From assembly GCF_000485595.1 (NCBI RefSeq), contig NW_014577163.1:29441-67982 (forward strand): a stretch of DNA of 38,542 nucleotides. The letters run 5' to 3'. The position numbers and the translations under genes are program-made. The stretch's first letter is position 1; the number at the start of each line of letters is the position of its first letter. Positions 12,025 through 24,809 of the stretch are shown here, piece by piece. Source of the stretch: Priapulus caudatus (lineage: Eukaryota > Priapulida > Priapulimorpha > Priapulimorphida > Priapulidae). Below the pieces are notes generated by a model that worked only from the letters and a program-made list of their open reading frames with translations, ran no database searches and had not been told where the DNA came from.

Positions 12025-12882
12025 CTAAATCATATAACACATGATTACTAATATTTATACTTTAAACAGTATTTGACATTCAATCACAGAATGCTACAGA
12101 TTAGTTTGACATCTTGCATAGAACATGGGGAGCATAAATAAGTGAAAGCAATAATCTTCAGTCAAAGCCTACTGGACTCGAAATTGTGAAATAAACTGAC
12201 AATAAAAATACTATAGACCTAATCTCCTATAAATCTGTAACGAGGGAAGCAGTACCCCATAAGCGTTAGTTTATACAATACACATGACGTTTTTTTGCGA
12301 CACGCATATGCGTCTCTCAATCTCACCGAGTGAATTATTGTTACATGCACGATGTTTCGCAACATGGTGTATCGAGTAGCTACACATATGCATGAAGTAG
12401 CTACGGGGTAAGTCATGAGATCCGGGGTAGTCATGAGCTACGGGGTAAGTCATGAGATCAGTCATTAAGGAAAAGCTACCCGTTTTACGCGCGGGGCGGG
12501 AAACATCGCAGGTTACACGCTGAACAGGCTTCACATAGATAAGCTCATCTCATTTTTCATGCCCTGCAGCAGCTGTAGGATCTGCGAGATATAGCCTAGG
12601 AACAAGAAGTGGCAGTAACATGATGCGTAGGTAAGCGTCTAATGCACTTTTTTTGTACACAATAGAAAGGGAATTGGTTTAGCGCTGATGCTGTTGATTG
12701 CCTGGACCTGTATTCGATGGCAAGGAAAAAAAACGCCTCCCGCATTATATGTAAGTCCCATTATGCCCACCATGCGCATAAGTCCCATTAGGCCCATGCG
12801 TGCTTTATACGAACACAGATATCGAGTGATATCACGGAACAGCTTGCCTCGGAGTTTACCGAGCCATTCGCGAGTGTGCTAG

Positions 12883-13200
12883 GCGCGCGCGCGCGCACAC
12901 ACACACACACACGCACGCACACGCACACGCACACGCACACGCACGCGCACGCGCACACACGCACGCACGCACGCACGCACACGCACGCACGCACGCACGC
13001 ACGCACGCACACACACGCGCGCGGGCACGCACATACACACGCCTACATGGTACTGGCCTGCCTGACTACCTAGACATCCATCCGCCCAATTATCCATCCA
13101 CCCACCGAGACCCAGCCCCACCCACCCACGCACCCATCCCCCTTTCGCCCAACCACCCCCATCCCACTCATCTAATCACCCACACAATCACTCAGCCCAG
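12883..13200. repeat. CG/CA/ACGC microsatellite followed by C-rich CCCA/CCAT block
   Basis: Alternating purine-pyrimidine (GC)n, (CA)n and (GCAC)n to about 13,036, then a C-rich block with CCCACC and ATCC words to about 13,200. It lies in the intron between exons e and f. All open frames here are low-complexity artefacts. Confidence 0.92.
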
Positions 13201-13344
13201 ATGAGATCCACCCACCTACCTAGCAACCAGCACGTCTGTCTATCTATCCGGCTGCCAGCCCTCCTGCCTATACCTATCTACCAGCACGCCCGCCTGCCCT
13301 GCCCGCCAATTCAGCCGCTTTCCCCGCCCGTTAGTCTGGCTCAT

Positions 13345-13950
<606 letters not shown>

Positions 13951-14264
13951 TTACCTAGCAACCGATAATAGTCTCATATGAAACTTTTCCATAATGTGAG
14001 AAGCTTCTACAGCATACGATATCCCCTGAGAATAACATAATAGTCGACTAGAGTGTACGATGACACAGCCCATAGCAGGATATTACCCTTTGACTGCATT
14101 AACACTACTCAGAGGGCAAGAATACATCCACGAATACAAAAACAGGCCGCATAAATACTCCTTTGGGATGCAAGTCTCTGCGTTTAGCGTCGGATACTCA
14201 TCGCATAAGAGCTTCATCCGACCATCAAGTCGTCACTGCGACAGGTGGTCTCTCTCTTGCTTAC

Positions 14265-14390
14265 CTCTCGGATTTCTTTGATCTTGCAGCCGCCCTTGCC
14301 GATAAGCGAGCCGCACTGGCTGGCTGGGACAATGAGCCGGATAGTGACGGGCGGTTTTGGAACGTTGCTGTTTGGACCACTCAGTATATC
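14265..14390 (-). CDS. PCBP: PCBP-family KH protein, coding exon d (inter-KH linker and first half of KH2)
   Basis: 126 bp, 42 codons, phase 0. Acceptor TTGCTCGAAG, donor GTAAGC. The peptide opens with linker DILSGPNSNVPKPP and continues VTIRLIVPASQCGSLIGKGG, then CKIKEIRE. SQCGSLIGKGGCKIKEIRE is essentially identical to KH2 of all animal PCBPs, including the GKGG RNA-contact loop, so this is the strongest single piece of family evidence in the window. Residues about 59-100 of the visible product; KH2 begins near residue 72. The upstream intron is 1140 bp and contains a three-copy 23-bp tandem repeat. Confidence 0.97.
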
Positions 14391-14672
14391 CTTCGAGCAA
14401 CGAGAAAGAATATAACAGAAAAACGCCAAATTAAACAAGCTTTTGTACGTCTCCTTTTCATGATTGTCATCCAATCAGCAGCCGTGTGACAGCAAATTAT
14501 TAGGTTCCTTTTCACATAGCTACGATGCGTTTCTGCTAACGCTATTCTCGTAACATTAACATTAGCATTAGTCGGAAGTGCTATCTTAGCATTAACATTA
14601 TCATTTACTTTACGATGTTTCTGACAACGACCCCAGCTGTCTCAGGTATGATTGTCAGATTCTGAGATTGGC

Positions 14673-14735
14673 TGCATATCATTAATTCCTATTAATGCAT
14701 ATCATTAATTCCTATTAATGCATATCATTAATTAT
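14673..14735. repeat. 23-bp tandem repeat, 2.7 copies
   Basis: Unit TGCATATCATTAATTCCTAT plus TAA, two exact copies and a partial third, in the intron between exons c and d. Confidence 0.93.
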
Positions 14736-15530
14736 TAATCAAAATTAGTACAGGTGACTGCCACCACTTGTTTTCGGATATCTTGTTAACCCTTTCCCTC
14801 GTGAATGTAGGTATAATCGGACAGTTCTGACATACATTTAAGCAAGTCTTGACATGAAATAAAGTAAGTAATTATCGAATAGATTTAATTAATTGAACAG
14901 TTGATAAAGAACTTCATCATTAAAACTATATTCATCTGTCAACACAGAAATGCAGTAATGGTAAAAATTTCAAAATGCATATTAGTGGAGGCTTACAAAT
15001 AGTGTCAGAAATTCTATATTCACAACTATTACGTGATTTATGTTGACATTTTCTAAATTAGTAGAAGTGCAGGAAATGTCCAGATTGCTCGTTACACGCA
15101 TTCTGACATTTTCCTAGACTGTTTTCAAACCCCATTTGTTCTGAAGGCGTCGAAAGGCGTCTATTTTAGGGAAAAGGTCAAATAGTAATAACAGATGAAA
15201 ACTGCAATAATAATACCACACACAATAACAGCCACAGGGCGTTTCTTTTTCATTTATTTAAGAGGAGAATGATTGCAATATCTTATAAACAACTTTTAGA
15301 TTAAGTTATAGTATGGACGAATTTGTCCTCAAATATTAGTCCGTTTGCGTTAGCTGCGGTGGTTCTTAGAAAAAATATTCGCTCGAACGAACATTTTTTC
15401 ACTCATGTTTCTTTAAAAGTTCCGTACGTTGACCTGTCGCATGAGGGTTTAGTCTACACTCTCACCACTAGTGCATGGAAGCACCTCTTCGCAGGTTTCT
15501 CTTTGTTTTATGATCCGATAACATACTCAC

Positions 15531-15647
15531 TTCTTCTAGCTTTCTCGAGATCATTCCAAAAGCTTTGTAGATGGTATCGGCGTGACCCGTTACCGTCACG
15601 ATGCGCTCCGGGCACGAGCCGTCTGATATGTTGATTTTTGCTCCACT
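15531..15647 (-). CDS. PCBP: PCBP-family KH protein, coding exon c (second half of KH1)
   Basis: 117 bp, 39 codons, phase 0 at both ends. The acceptor is CTATTGCTTTGCAG and the donor GTGAGT. The peptide starts SGAKINISDGSCPERIVTVT and ends ISRKLEE, matching the KH1 beta2-variable-loop-beta3-alpha3 half of PCBPs (SGARINISEGNCPERI...). It completes KH1, residues 1-58 of the visible product. An open frame runs through the donor into the intron, but the family match stops at KLEE, so the GTGAGT site is taken as the exon end. The intron upstream of it is the largest fully contained one (10,048 bp). Confidence 0.96.
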
Positions 15648-16417
15648 CTGCAAAGCAATAGTAAAAGGAAGTGAAAATGTTTTCGACGCCTTGTTCACTC
15701 GTTGCGTTTCTCGTGCGCGGCTGCAATTAACTTAATTACTGATATAAAATCAGTTGTTACCAACACACTAATCGCACTATCGTCATTTCAAACACGATGC
15801 AATGAGAGATAAATGAAGATACACAATCCCGTATGATAAAAATTTAATTAATGCATACGCTAATGAATCGTGCGACGACTATGGTTTTGTTGCAAACGCC
15901 GAGAGGAATTAAATCTAGCGGCGGGAAATACTGAAAGATATTGATTACACGGTTGTAGAGAAAACGAGCGAATTGTGATCGCCTCAAAAGATACCACTCT
16001 CACGAGATGAACCTATTATTAGAGGAAATTATTTTCAGGGTGTTTTGAAATCCTGCAAAGCCGAGTAGAGAGAGCGAGATACCGATTTCACCTAAAGACC
16101 ACTTTTTCTCTCAAGCAACCCTATTTTGCGCAAAGTGATGTATGTATCACATAAACCTATCGGGGGATTATTAAACGATAGACGTGCAGGCCCACAAGAT
16201 GTCAAGTATTACAATTAAATGCAATGTATGGTTATAATTTAGTTAATTATAAAATTTAAATGTGAATAATTTGTGAACGTATCTTTTCCCGTGTCTATAT
16301 GAATGCATTATACATGTATTAAATTTACGGCCGACTAATATAAACGGCGCCCAGATATACTGTGTACGCGTTTATGCGTGTGCGCGTAAGTCTGAGAATG
16401 CGTGTGTGCGTGCATAA

Positions 16418-16441
16418 TGTGTGTGTGTGTGTGTGTGTATG

Positions 16442-16507
<66 letters not shown>

Positions 16508-16510
16508 GAA

Positions 16511-16568
<58 letters not shown>

Positions 16569-16593
16569 GTGTGTGTGTATATATGAATGTATG

Positions 16594-16664
<71 letters not shown>

Positions 16665-16753
16665 CTGTGCGTGTGAGTGTGTTTATGTGTAGTTTATGCT
16701 TGTGTGTCGTGCGTGGCGTGCGTGCGGCGCGCGTGTGTGTTCGTGTATGCCTG

Positions 16754-16796
<43 letters not shown>

Positions 16797-17000
16797 TGCC
16801 CCGCGCGCGCGGTGTGTGTGTTTGTACGCCCGGCGCGCGTGTGTGTGTTTGTCGCCGAGCGTGCGTTCGTGTGTCTTTGTGCGCCGCGCGCGTTTGTGTG
16901 TGTTTTGTCGCGCTCCGCGGCGGCGTGTGTGTGTGTGTGTTTGTACGCCCGCGCGCGCGCCGTGTGTGTTTGTGGCGCCCGAGCGGCGCGGTGTGTCTAG
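16418..17000. repeat. Large (GT)n block with a GC-rich GTGTGCG tail
   Basis: Nearly 250 bp of GT with a few ATGAATGT interruptions, a short (GA)n at 16,647-16,664, then to about 17,000 GTGT runs mixed with GCGCGC. Almost all is alternating purine-pyrimidine. The 169-residue minus-strand frame and several plus-strand frames here are repeat artefacts. Confidence 0.95.
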
Positions 17001-17410
17001 CCACGCATGTCAACTAACAAGTGCCGCAGAGCGACAGCGCTCAACTGACGTGTACTGTAGCCAGGTATTCTTCTGACAAACCACTGGCAACGGCGAATCA
17101 AGTGCGCCTCCCGCCACCGCGTTCGCGCTCAGAGGAGCATATATCTAGGATACTACTAATACAGATCTAAAATCTATGATAGGCTTTGCTATACCTACTG
17201 GTAGTACAGTAATAAATAATACAGTTGTGCAACTTTAATGACTTTGCAATATTAACATGTTATCATGGATATGCATCGAGCGCGAGCGTAGTGGTGGGAG
17301 GGGCGGGTGAAAGGGGCTCTAATAGCAAAAGCAGTTCAGTCCTTTGTTAACAGTCAACAAATCCATGTTTAACCCTGCTCATGAGGGTCAAAAGGTCATC
17401 AGACACTTAC

Positions 17411-17632
17411 TCTTCGCACGTCCGCGGAAAGTACATTTTCATGGTCCTTTCAATAACGTGATAAAAACGGTAGGTCAGCGCTGAAGCAAAAAAGTTTTGC
17501 ACTCGGTCCGTTAGACCATGTCCTCAGAAAATGTCTGCTATCTGACCTTTCCCCCACTACCCTTTGACCTGTGACCTCCAATTTCGCGCTGGTGATGGGT
17601 TTCCTCCCCATCACACTTTACATCGAATATTA
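17411..17632 (+). repeat. Dispersed repeat, copy 2
   Basis: Diverged copy of the 5.85-6.08 kb repeat, inside the 10-kb PCBP intron. The best-kept blocks are GGAAAGTACATTTT, ATGGTCCTTTCAA and TTTGACCTGTGACC. Confidence 0.8.
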
Positions 17633-18908
17633 AGAGCGTAGGTCGAGCCGTTGAAATTTGTGAGACATCCTGAGTCATTTTCGCGATCCCCCCGAGCTAA
17701 AAAGCATCGCAAAAAAAATTGTTTACATCACAGCGAGTAAAGATTAAACGCGAATTCGCAAGAGTGATACATTACTGGAACCACGACGGGCGTGGGTGGG
17801 ATGAATCTCTGTTGCTGCAGCAGCTGATCGAGGGATTCGACATGTGAGCGTAATTGCGGCAGAGAAGATTCTATACTTTGAAGCATGCATCGCGTCGTTC
17901 CATAATTAAACACTTCACCGCGGCGGGCAACTCGCCATGGTGGCCTCTCGCGTGCACACACGCAGCAAAAACTCTTCGTAAATTCAGTTTCGGGGACAGG
18001 AGTCGGGCAACTTTGGTAATAACTTCATCGAGGCCGTCAAATACGTTCACTACATCGTAGTGCTGTCGTGCGAAATTACGAGTAATTCACACTGGCGAAG
18101 AACACTGATGACAGTTTGCCTACGTTAAGTGGAATGTGTATTGCGCACCTTGATTTGATCACAACGATTACAATTTTACATGTTTAATGTTAATGTTAAA
18201 TTTTTGATGTTAACCTACTCTAGGAGCGCTCAGCACTAGCTTGCACCAACACAAGTTAGCTTTGTAATAATCCCTACAAGGGTGCGACACGTGAGAGACA
18301 AGGGGAGGTCCACGCAGACGTACACCACACTGATGACGAAAATCACACTCGACGCTTTCAACCGAAATCTCTAGAGAATATTAGAAGTAACACGCTAATG
18401 GCTCCAGCTAAGGCACTAGAAATACTGATTTTCTAGCGGCCATCGTTAATTATCTGCCAACTGTTTTTGTTTGTCAAGTGTAATTACGTAGATATCGAAT
18501 TAATTAACCTAGTATAAAACCTAGCGACACGGGTCGTTTAACTTAAGCAGCATCACGTCATATGTTATTTTAGTCGACAAATATCAGTCAAGGTAACAAG
18601 TGAAAGTTGCACCACGAATATCCCAAGGTGACGACTGCCACGAGTCTTATGACAAGCCGCGCACGCCGGGCGCGTGGCTCACGCGTGGCGCGCGCGTGAT
18701 ACAACAAAAAAAGAGAAAATATGCGACGACAGAGAGAGAAAGTAATCACCTACACAAGGCGACACTATGACATTTTAATAACTATAGAAGGGCATCACAC
18801 CTTGATGTCGCATGCCGACTGATAAAGAACAAACAACGAACGCCGCCGACAAATGTGAACTATGTTAACTATGAGAACATGAATCGAACTGCCGCGATTC
18901 CCGAGGAC

Positions 18909-18921
18909 TTCTAGAAGCTTC
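18909..18921. promoter_or_regulatory. Heat-shock element match (three units)
   Basis: TTCTAGAAGCTTC fits the heat-shock factor consensus of three alternating 5-bp units (nTTCnnGAAnnTTCn) without mismatch. A weaker site, TTCTGGAGAA, follows at about 18,975. This is a sequence match only; no adjacent gene is known to use it. Confidence 0.55.
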
Positions 18922-19149
18922 TGCTGCCGTTCTCACGCTAGAGAAGGAAGTCTCTCACCTTCAGTTGTCCATAAAATTCTGGAGAAGGACACAGGATTGC
19001 ATTATCCGCACGTCATAGGCTTATTTTAGCCCATGACGACATTATTGCACCATCCGCACGCAACAAGGCCTTGAGGACACTCGGGCCAGGCATTCCTCCA
19101 GTTACATAAATACCAAACAGTTTCGACAGAAAGGCAGACACAGTTCCAC

Positions 19150-19179
19150 GGTGCTGACAGATCCCGAGCTGTCAGCACC
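19150..19179 (+). other. Perfect 11-bp stem hairpin
   Basis: GGTGCTGACAG and CTGTCAGCACC flank the 8-base loop ATCCCGAG. It would lie near the 5' end of any transcript started from the TATA-like box at 19.1 kb. Confidence 0.75.
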
Positions 19180-21857
19180 AGGTTCCGCTGATCTCACCTG
19201 CTGGAGATCACCACGCTACCGTCGCTGCTGGACATCACTGACTGAGGACCTTCCTACTGCCTGCGACCTGCAGGACTCTATACGCTCGTAAATATGAACT
19301 GCATTTGTAAACCAGTCGCTTGTCTGTATGTGCCTGGTGTATAGGATATGTATTGTATGTATTGTATCGTATTTACTGGTTGGCCTGCGCAGCCATCTAT
19401 GTATTGTATGTAATTGCCAATATGATGTTGTTCATTAAAGAATAGAGTAACTGTAGTAATTCTGTGGTTATAGCATTATACTGTCTGTTAATATAATGTT
19501 AATATAATATAATGTTAATATAATGTAGTTATGTGGCTTAAGTGCAATAGCACACGTTGCTGTTGTACAAACGAACCTGGTTACACACTATACGATTACA
19601 CGTGTCTATTACACGAGCTCAGCTATACAAGCCTATTCTACAAACTCGTGACACAGCAACGTACACTGTCACCAGATGAACGTTCTATAATTAGAGTTGA
19701 TAATTATACATTTTACCGCAGAAAATAAAATAAAAACAACCGGACACTCTTAAAAAACAGAATACTTTTGACACGCCACACAAAATGCTCTACGCACGAC
19801 TAACAAATACGACGGGTTTCAACGAATATTTTACATCATAAATATCGATTCATAATGCTAAATATAACCATCATCAACATATTTCTTTAACATACTGTCC
19901 AGGCATCATGCACTCACATTGGATTCATCTTTGAGCCATTGAGAAGCTTTAAAGGAAGCTCATTTATACAGTTATTCATGATCTGGGGCGCCTGCCTTCT
20001 AAATGAGGAACAGCTATTCTATAATAAACATCCGCCTGTATTATGATGTACTACGGCTAGTGCAGAACTGTTGTTATCGATGATTCAGAGCAACGAGTCA
20101 GAGATTTTCCCATTTTGGCTGGCGACTAGACCGCGTGACGTTGGTAATAGTGTTTGGGGCTTTTCAACGACAGTTGGGTCGTGCGAGCAGTACTGAATGA
20201 ACGAAAATCTACTACAGTATACGAACGCTCATTATACATGATTCGCGCACGAAAATAGACAGCGCTGGCTGTGCGTGCAACGTTTTAGCTAGCTGCATGT
20301 AAAGCTGTCGCGCTACGACTAGAAACGTCGAGAAACCTACAGACGCCACGCCTGTCATCTAATTAAGCGGCGTGACATCCCATTTTCAATTACTGTGACT
20401 CTCAAACGCGACAGCTCGGTCAGGCGTGTACGATGTTCTTATACAGCCGATTCTCTATGTACCATCTGTACACACTACGCACGTTCCTATTACCCTGTCC
20501 CGTTCCCATTAAAATGACAGACAATCGCTTTAAGACTCCCTTTACACGAGTGATAACAATGGTCCTCGTAAAACCTTCGCAATTTTATGAGAACTTTAAA
20601 AGTCTACCTACGATTAGTTTAGGCCCTGCAGGCCGTAACTTTTTTCACAACTGATGTCGGGCAATCCATTTTAAATAACGTTTATGATATTTAATATTGA
20701 TTATCATTTTTACTAAAGAGCATACATGGCCACTAGCAATACTAACTTCAATAAACCCACGAACGGTTAGGGGAATGGCGAGGCGAACATGTCTGAACTT
20801 TAACGCAAGTCACAGTGATGCCAGGCCCACGCCAGCATTATCGCTCCCATCTTTTACAACCTCGTGTATATCCTCTTACTGACTAGGGGAGCTGTAAAGA
20901 TCACCAGAACGGCTCAAAGACCGCAGTAGCAACGACACCTGGTGGCGCTCAGGGAACCGCGCACTAATGGCCGTTAATGGGGCGCCCGCTACGCGCGGCT
21001 GCTAGTGGCAGCTCCTCGGCGGGAACACGTGTCCGTGACAGCGGCGGCGGAGGCGGCGCCCCGACACCCTCGACACCCGCACGCCGGTCACCGAGCGCAT
21101 ACTTGCAGTGCTTTGCAAGTCAGAGTGATAGCTAATATACGAGTTGGTATTGCAGGTATAACAGTGTAAAACGTACCGTACGGTTGACGAGGTTTTATTA
21201 CATGAATATTGACCACGCGCCACGATGCACTTTCGATTACTTATGTATATAAAAATGTCTTCTTATACTACCACCCATCACGTCCAGCACATACAGATAC
21301 GCTCACGCTCGCACGCATGAGCCGCATCCCGACACTGATAAAATTTCTGTCGCTAACAGTTAACCATGCGATTAAATGTTGCTCGTTTAACGAAGTAAAA
21401 CGATTCGATCAAGCCATGACTGCCATCATTCTGTTTTTGCCAACCAGCAGCTGCTCCAACTCCATCTACATCTACATCTGTGACCGGAATTGATCCGGCT
21501 TTAGTCATTCGAGATGCGAGCGCGAGCCACTTCCGACGTGCGTCGAGGTCGTGGCGCGGCTGTGCGAAGTCGATACGCCGTATTTTGTCTGCGTTTCTTT
21601 GTAAAAAAATCTCATTTAGAACAAACGTCCACCGGGGGAATAAGTAAATTCTTAAGCCGACAAAAATGTATAGGCAAACACGCGCTACGCATTTACACGG
21701 ACACGCACGTACAATTTGCGCGAGATCCTTGTAAACTTGTCATTGTGACTGATGAAGACTGAAGTTTTAAAATAGGATTTCAATTTAAAAATTAATATGC
21801 AATGATAAAGCGCCTTCACGTACACAGAGAAAGAAGGAGAGAGATGGGGAGGGAGAG

Positions 21858-22015
21858 ATGGACGAGTGGAAGGATAAATGAATGGATAGATGGATAGATG
21901 GATGAATGGATGTATGGATCAATGGATGGATGAATGTATGGATGGACGGATGAATGAATCGATGAATGAATGGATAGATGGATGGATGGGTGGATGAGTG
22001 AATGGATGGATCAAT
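21858..22015. repeat. (ATGG/ATGA)n tetranucleotide array
   Basis: Imperfect GGAT, GAAT and AGAT units for about 150 bp in the 10-kb intron. Confidence 0.93.
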
Positions 22016-22258
22016 GAACTTCTTTATGTATATACGTATACAATCGACACCAATGAAGACCTAACAGGAAAATATAAAACAAAGGTGTCGTATGCGAGCT
22101 GTCGAGACAATATGCCTCTTCGTCAGACTATAATATAACATATATAGTACGATAATAACATAATATCGCAAGTACACAATGAGATTAAATGATAAGGCAT
22201 AAATATGAATAAACATCGAATATACATAAAATTTCACACGTGACACGCGTACGTCGTT

Positions 22259-22338
22259 GGTGCACGCACGCACGCACGCACGCACGCACGCGCGAAAGAG
22301 TGAATAATGACAGATCTAGAATAAATGTCATTATTCAC
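22259..22338. repeat. (GCAC)n array followed by a 13-bp stem hairpin
   Basis: About eight GCAC units to 22,291, then GTGAATAATGACA (22,300-22,312) and its perfect reverse complement TGTCATTATTCAC (22,326-22,338) around a 13-base loop. Confidence 0.88.
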
Positions 22339-22485
22339 CCCTGATTCTCCAACTTTCGAATTCGCCTCTGCCACACAAATACACGCGAACGGACGCACGC
22401 AAGCACGGACACACATACACACACACACATATATATATATATTGGCGCTTGCGTTAGTGTTAGGAGGCATCGTTAGAGCTAGCTC

Positions 22486-22568
22486 TAGTACTATAGCCCG
22501 CGTGCAGTTGCCGAAGGCTATAGTACTAGACTACGCCCTGCGGCAACTGTACGCGGGCTATAGTACTA
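22486..22568. mobile_element. Foldback hairpin, possible MITE, 28-bp arms
   Basis: The left arm at 22,486-22,513 begins TAGTACTATAGCCCGCGT and the right arm at 22,541-22,568 is its reverse complement with one mismatch. The 27-bp spacer contains another partial copy of the arm end (GGCTATAGTACTA). It is set in a degenerate GTTAGAG-repeat block that runs to about 22,700. No target duplication could be separated from the surrounding repeats. Confidence 0.7.
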
Positions 22569-22569
22569 A

Positions 22570-22700
22570 AGCTACGTTAGAGCTGGCGTTAGAGTTAGAG
22601 TTTGACGCAGGGTTAGAGTCAGCGTAGTTATTAGAGTTACGGGGCAGAGTTAGAGTCAGTGTTAGGGTTAGAGTTAAGGGTAGGGTTAGAGCCAGCGTTT
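22570..22700. repeat. Degenerate GTTAGAG/GTTAGGG repeats
   Basis: About fifteen imperfect six- to seven-base units of the GTTAGRG type, next to the 22.5-kb hairpin. A similar degenerate CTAACC block is at 34,500-34,630. Confidence 0.75.
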
Positions 22701-23147
22701 GGATTAGATTTAACTCAATTATGCAACTAAGATCCTAATTCTTACTGCAATTGTCATTTAACAAAAGCCCCTGCCACTAACCGAAACCTCACGTCCAACC
22801 TTCAGTTGAATCACCTCCCGCACTTAAAGAATAGCGATCATAACGAGTGGATTGTATCTACACAAGAACGATATTGTATCTCCACTGCCACAGTACGACA
22901 CTCCGCAAACAGCGTCATACTTTCCCGACATGACATCCATTAAGTACAGCCATCATCTGCACTGCAAATATAATTAACGATTCTCAGCATCCTGCTAATT
23001 AGGCATCGTAATTACATATTAATGAGCTTAAAAATACAGGCAATCCGCCGACCTCGCTAAACTCTTATATTTTAAATTTATATTGAAATTTTATAATGGT
23101 GGAAACGACATGGACGGCACAGCGCCTGTACCACGGCCTCATCACAG

Positions 23148-23187
23148 GCACACATACGCACACGCACACTCACACTCACACACGCAC

Positions 23188-23218
<31 letters not shown>

Positions 23219-23226
23219 TACGCACG

Positions 23227-23276
<50 letters not shown>

Positions 23277-23305
23277 TACACAAGCCCGCCTACACAAACA
23301 CACAT
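23148..23305. repeat. (CA)n and (CGCA)n microsatellite
   Basis: CA and CGCA units with a GCGCGC stretch in the middle, alternating purine-pyrimidine for most of its length. Confidence 0.95.
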
Positions 23306-23805
23306 ATACGTGCGCGCGTAAACGCGCGAAATCTCTAGCCTCTAGGTTCTCGGTCTAGTCTCTAGGTTAGCGGCCCAACAGGCAAGCCGCCTGATTCTTT
23401 TCTCAAAGTTGTTTCATAAACACCATTTCTCACATTGATTTCATTATAATTGAATACTGACTAAAGTAGTAGGCATGTAAGTGCGTCGTTATCACGGATC
23501 GCTTTCATTAAAACCAGTATCTATCCGATTAGTGGCTATTTCGCACGATGCTATAGAGTTTAGTACGAGTAACGGCTTGCACTCTCATCATTTGTGTCTC
23601 AGTAACGATGTCATTTCAAAATTTTCAGAAATTGGCACTAGCTGGCAGTCCAGACTTAATGTAGGCCTACTGTTGTTGACTGATTCCAAAATAGCCTAAA
23701 TCATGTAGCATAAACACTGTTGACCCTCCGTGGCACGGTTTTTTTCAAACTAGCTAAGACATATATATAATAGTCAACCTGGTCTTAAGCATGCGATAAC
23801 AACTT

Positions 23806-23927
23806 AATGCTATATATGATGAAAACGTTACATTGTATATCCTAAATGCTATATATGATGAAAACGTTACATTGTATATCCTAAATGCTATATATGATGA
23901 AAACGTTACATTGTATATCCTAAATGC
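23806..23927. repeat. 39-bp tandem repeat, 3.1 copies
   Basis: The unit contains GCTATATATGATGAAAACG and TTACATTGTATATCCTAAAT. Copies start at 23,806, 23,845 and 23,884 and appear identical, so expansion was recent. Confidence 0.97.
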
Positions 23928-24277
23928 ATCTCATTAACAACAATGTAGAAATGTAGCATTTACTTCGCTTTTCTGAATTGGAACTACAATGAGCATGTTC
24001 AAAACTTCCACGGAAACCGTATTACTTATTTCGCCACACGATACTTCTTTCTGTCATCTAGCGGCAGTTCCCGAAAAATCTAAATGGCAGCGATGCGTGA
24101 GTACAACCGATCTAGCTGCATGTTCTGAGCATAAATATCTTCACGCTTAATAGGGTATAACTGTGACCGTTACAACTAGTAGCGCATGACTAAAAGCACA
24201 TAGGTCATTATCACCAATTGCAAACACGTGCTTTTTCTCGCGTGGCTTACTATTTACAATTCTTGGGACGCGCCTGC

Positions 24278-24395
24278 CCTATCCATCTATATGTCCTATC
24301 CATCTATATGCCCTATCCATCTATATGTCCTATCCATCTATATGTCCTATCCATCTATATGTCCTATCCATCTATATGCCCTATCCATCTATATG
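24278..24395. repeat. 17-bp minisatellite, seven copies
   Basis: Unit CCTATCCATCTATATG plus T or C, seven tandem copies with only that one variable base. Open frames across it read YPSICPIHLYVLS repeats and are artefacts. Confidence 0.97.
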
Positions 24396-24809
24396 GCTGT
24401 AACAGAAAACACCCCGTGCCCACGGGCAGGGATGACGTATATACAGGTGTTGTACACGTGACCTGACTACGTGAAGCCAAGACAAAGAATGTTGGGCTGC
24501 ACGCGAGATGGATCAGACATGAAGCCCACGTTGGCAGTTGTTGTGTCCAGATGGTGGACACGTGAAGAATGGCGGACTAAGACGTGTGCTCTCGGGTGGG
24601 AACAATTTTTCTATCGTAATGGTGTTTCGAGGTCGTGCAACCTGGTAAGAAGTATACAGGATTGAAGTTGATGTGTGTAAGAAACGACCAACACAGCTGT
24701 ATGGACTAAAAATCGACTAAAAATCAGGAAATATTGATATGTTGGAACTTTACATTTGGAGTCCAGTATCGGGTACCTGCTTTAGCCATTGACTGCACGG
24801 ACACGGGCT

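Larger units (their letters stand above)
18863..19475 (+). mobile_element. Candidate solo LTR or LTR-like promoter/poly(A) unit
   Basis: The order of signals is that of an LTR: a start TGTTAACTATG, a heat-shock-type element at 18,909-18,921, a TATA-like CATAAATA at about 19,107, a perfect hairpin 40 bp downstream, and ATTAAA at about 19,434. No target duplication was found at either edge and there is no internal retrovirus-like coding region. Both limits are guesses. It could instead be an unrelated promoter-like sequence. Confidence 0.35.

Noticed and set aside
16504-17013. 169-residue minus-strand open frame and several overlapping plus-strand frames
   Set aside because: Entirely (CA)n/(GT)n translation (Thr-His or Cys-Val repeats); no protein family.
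17728-17961. Minus-strand frame with a Gln/Leu/Pro-rich segment, considered as an alternative PCBP exon
   Set aside because: No family match and no clear acceptor-donor pair; phase could not be tied to neighbouring exons.
23806-24395. Regular repeats considered as a CRISPR array
   Set aside because: Head-to-tail tandem units without unique spacers, in a eukaryotic intron.
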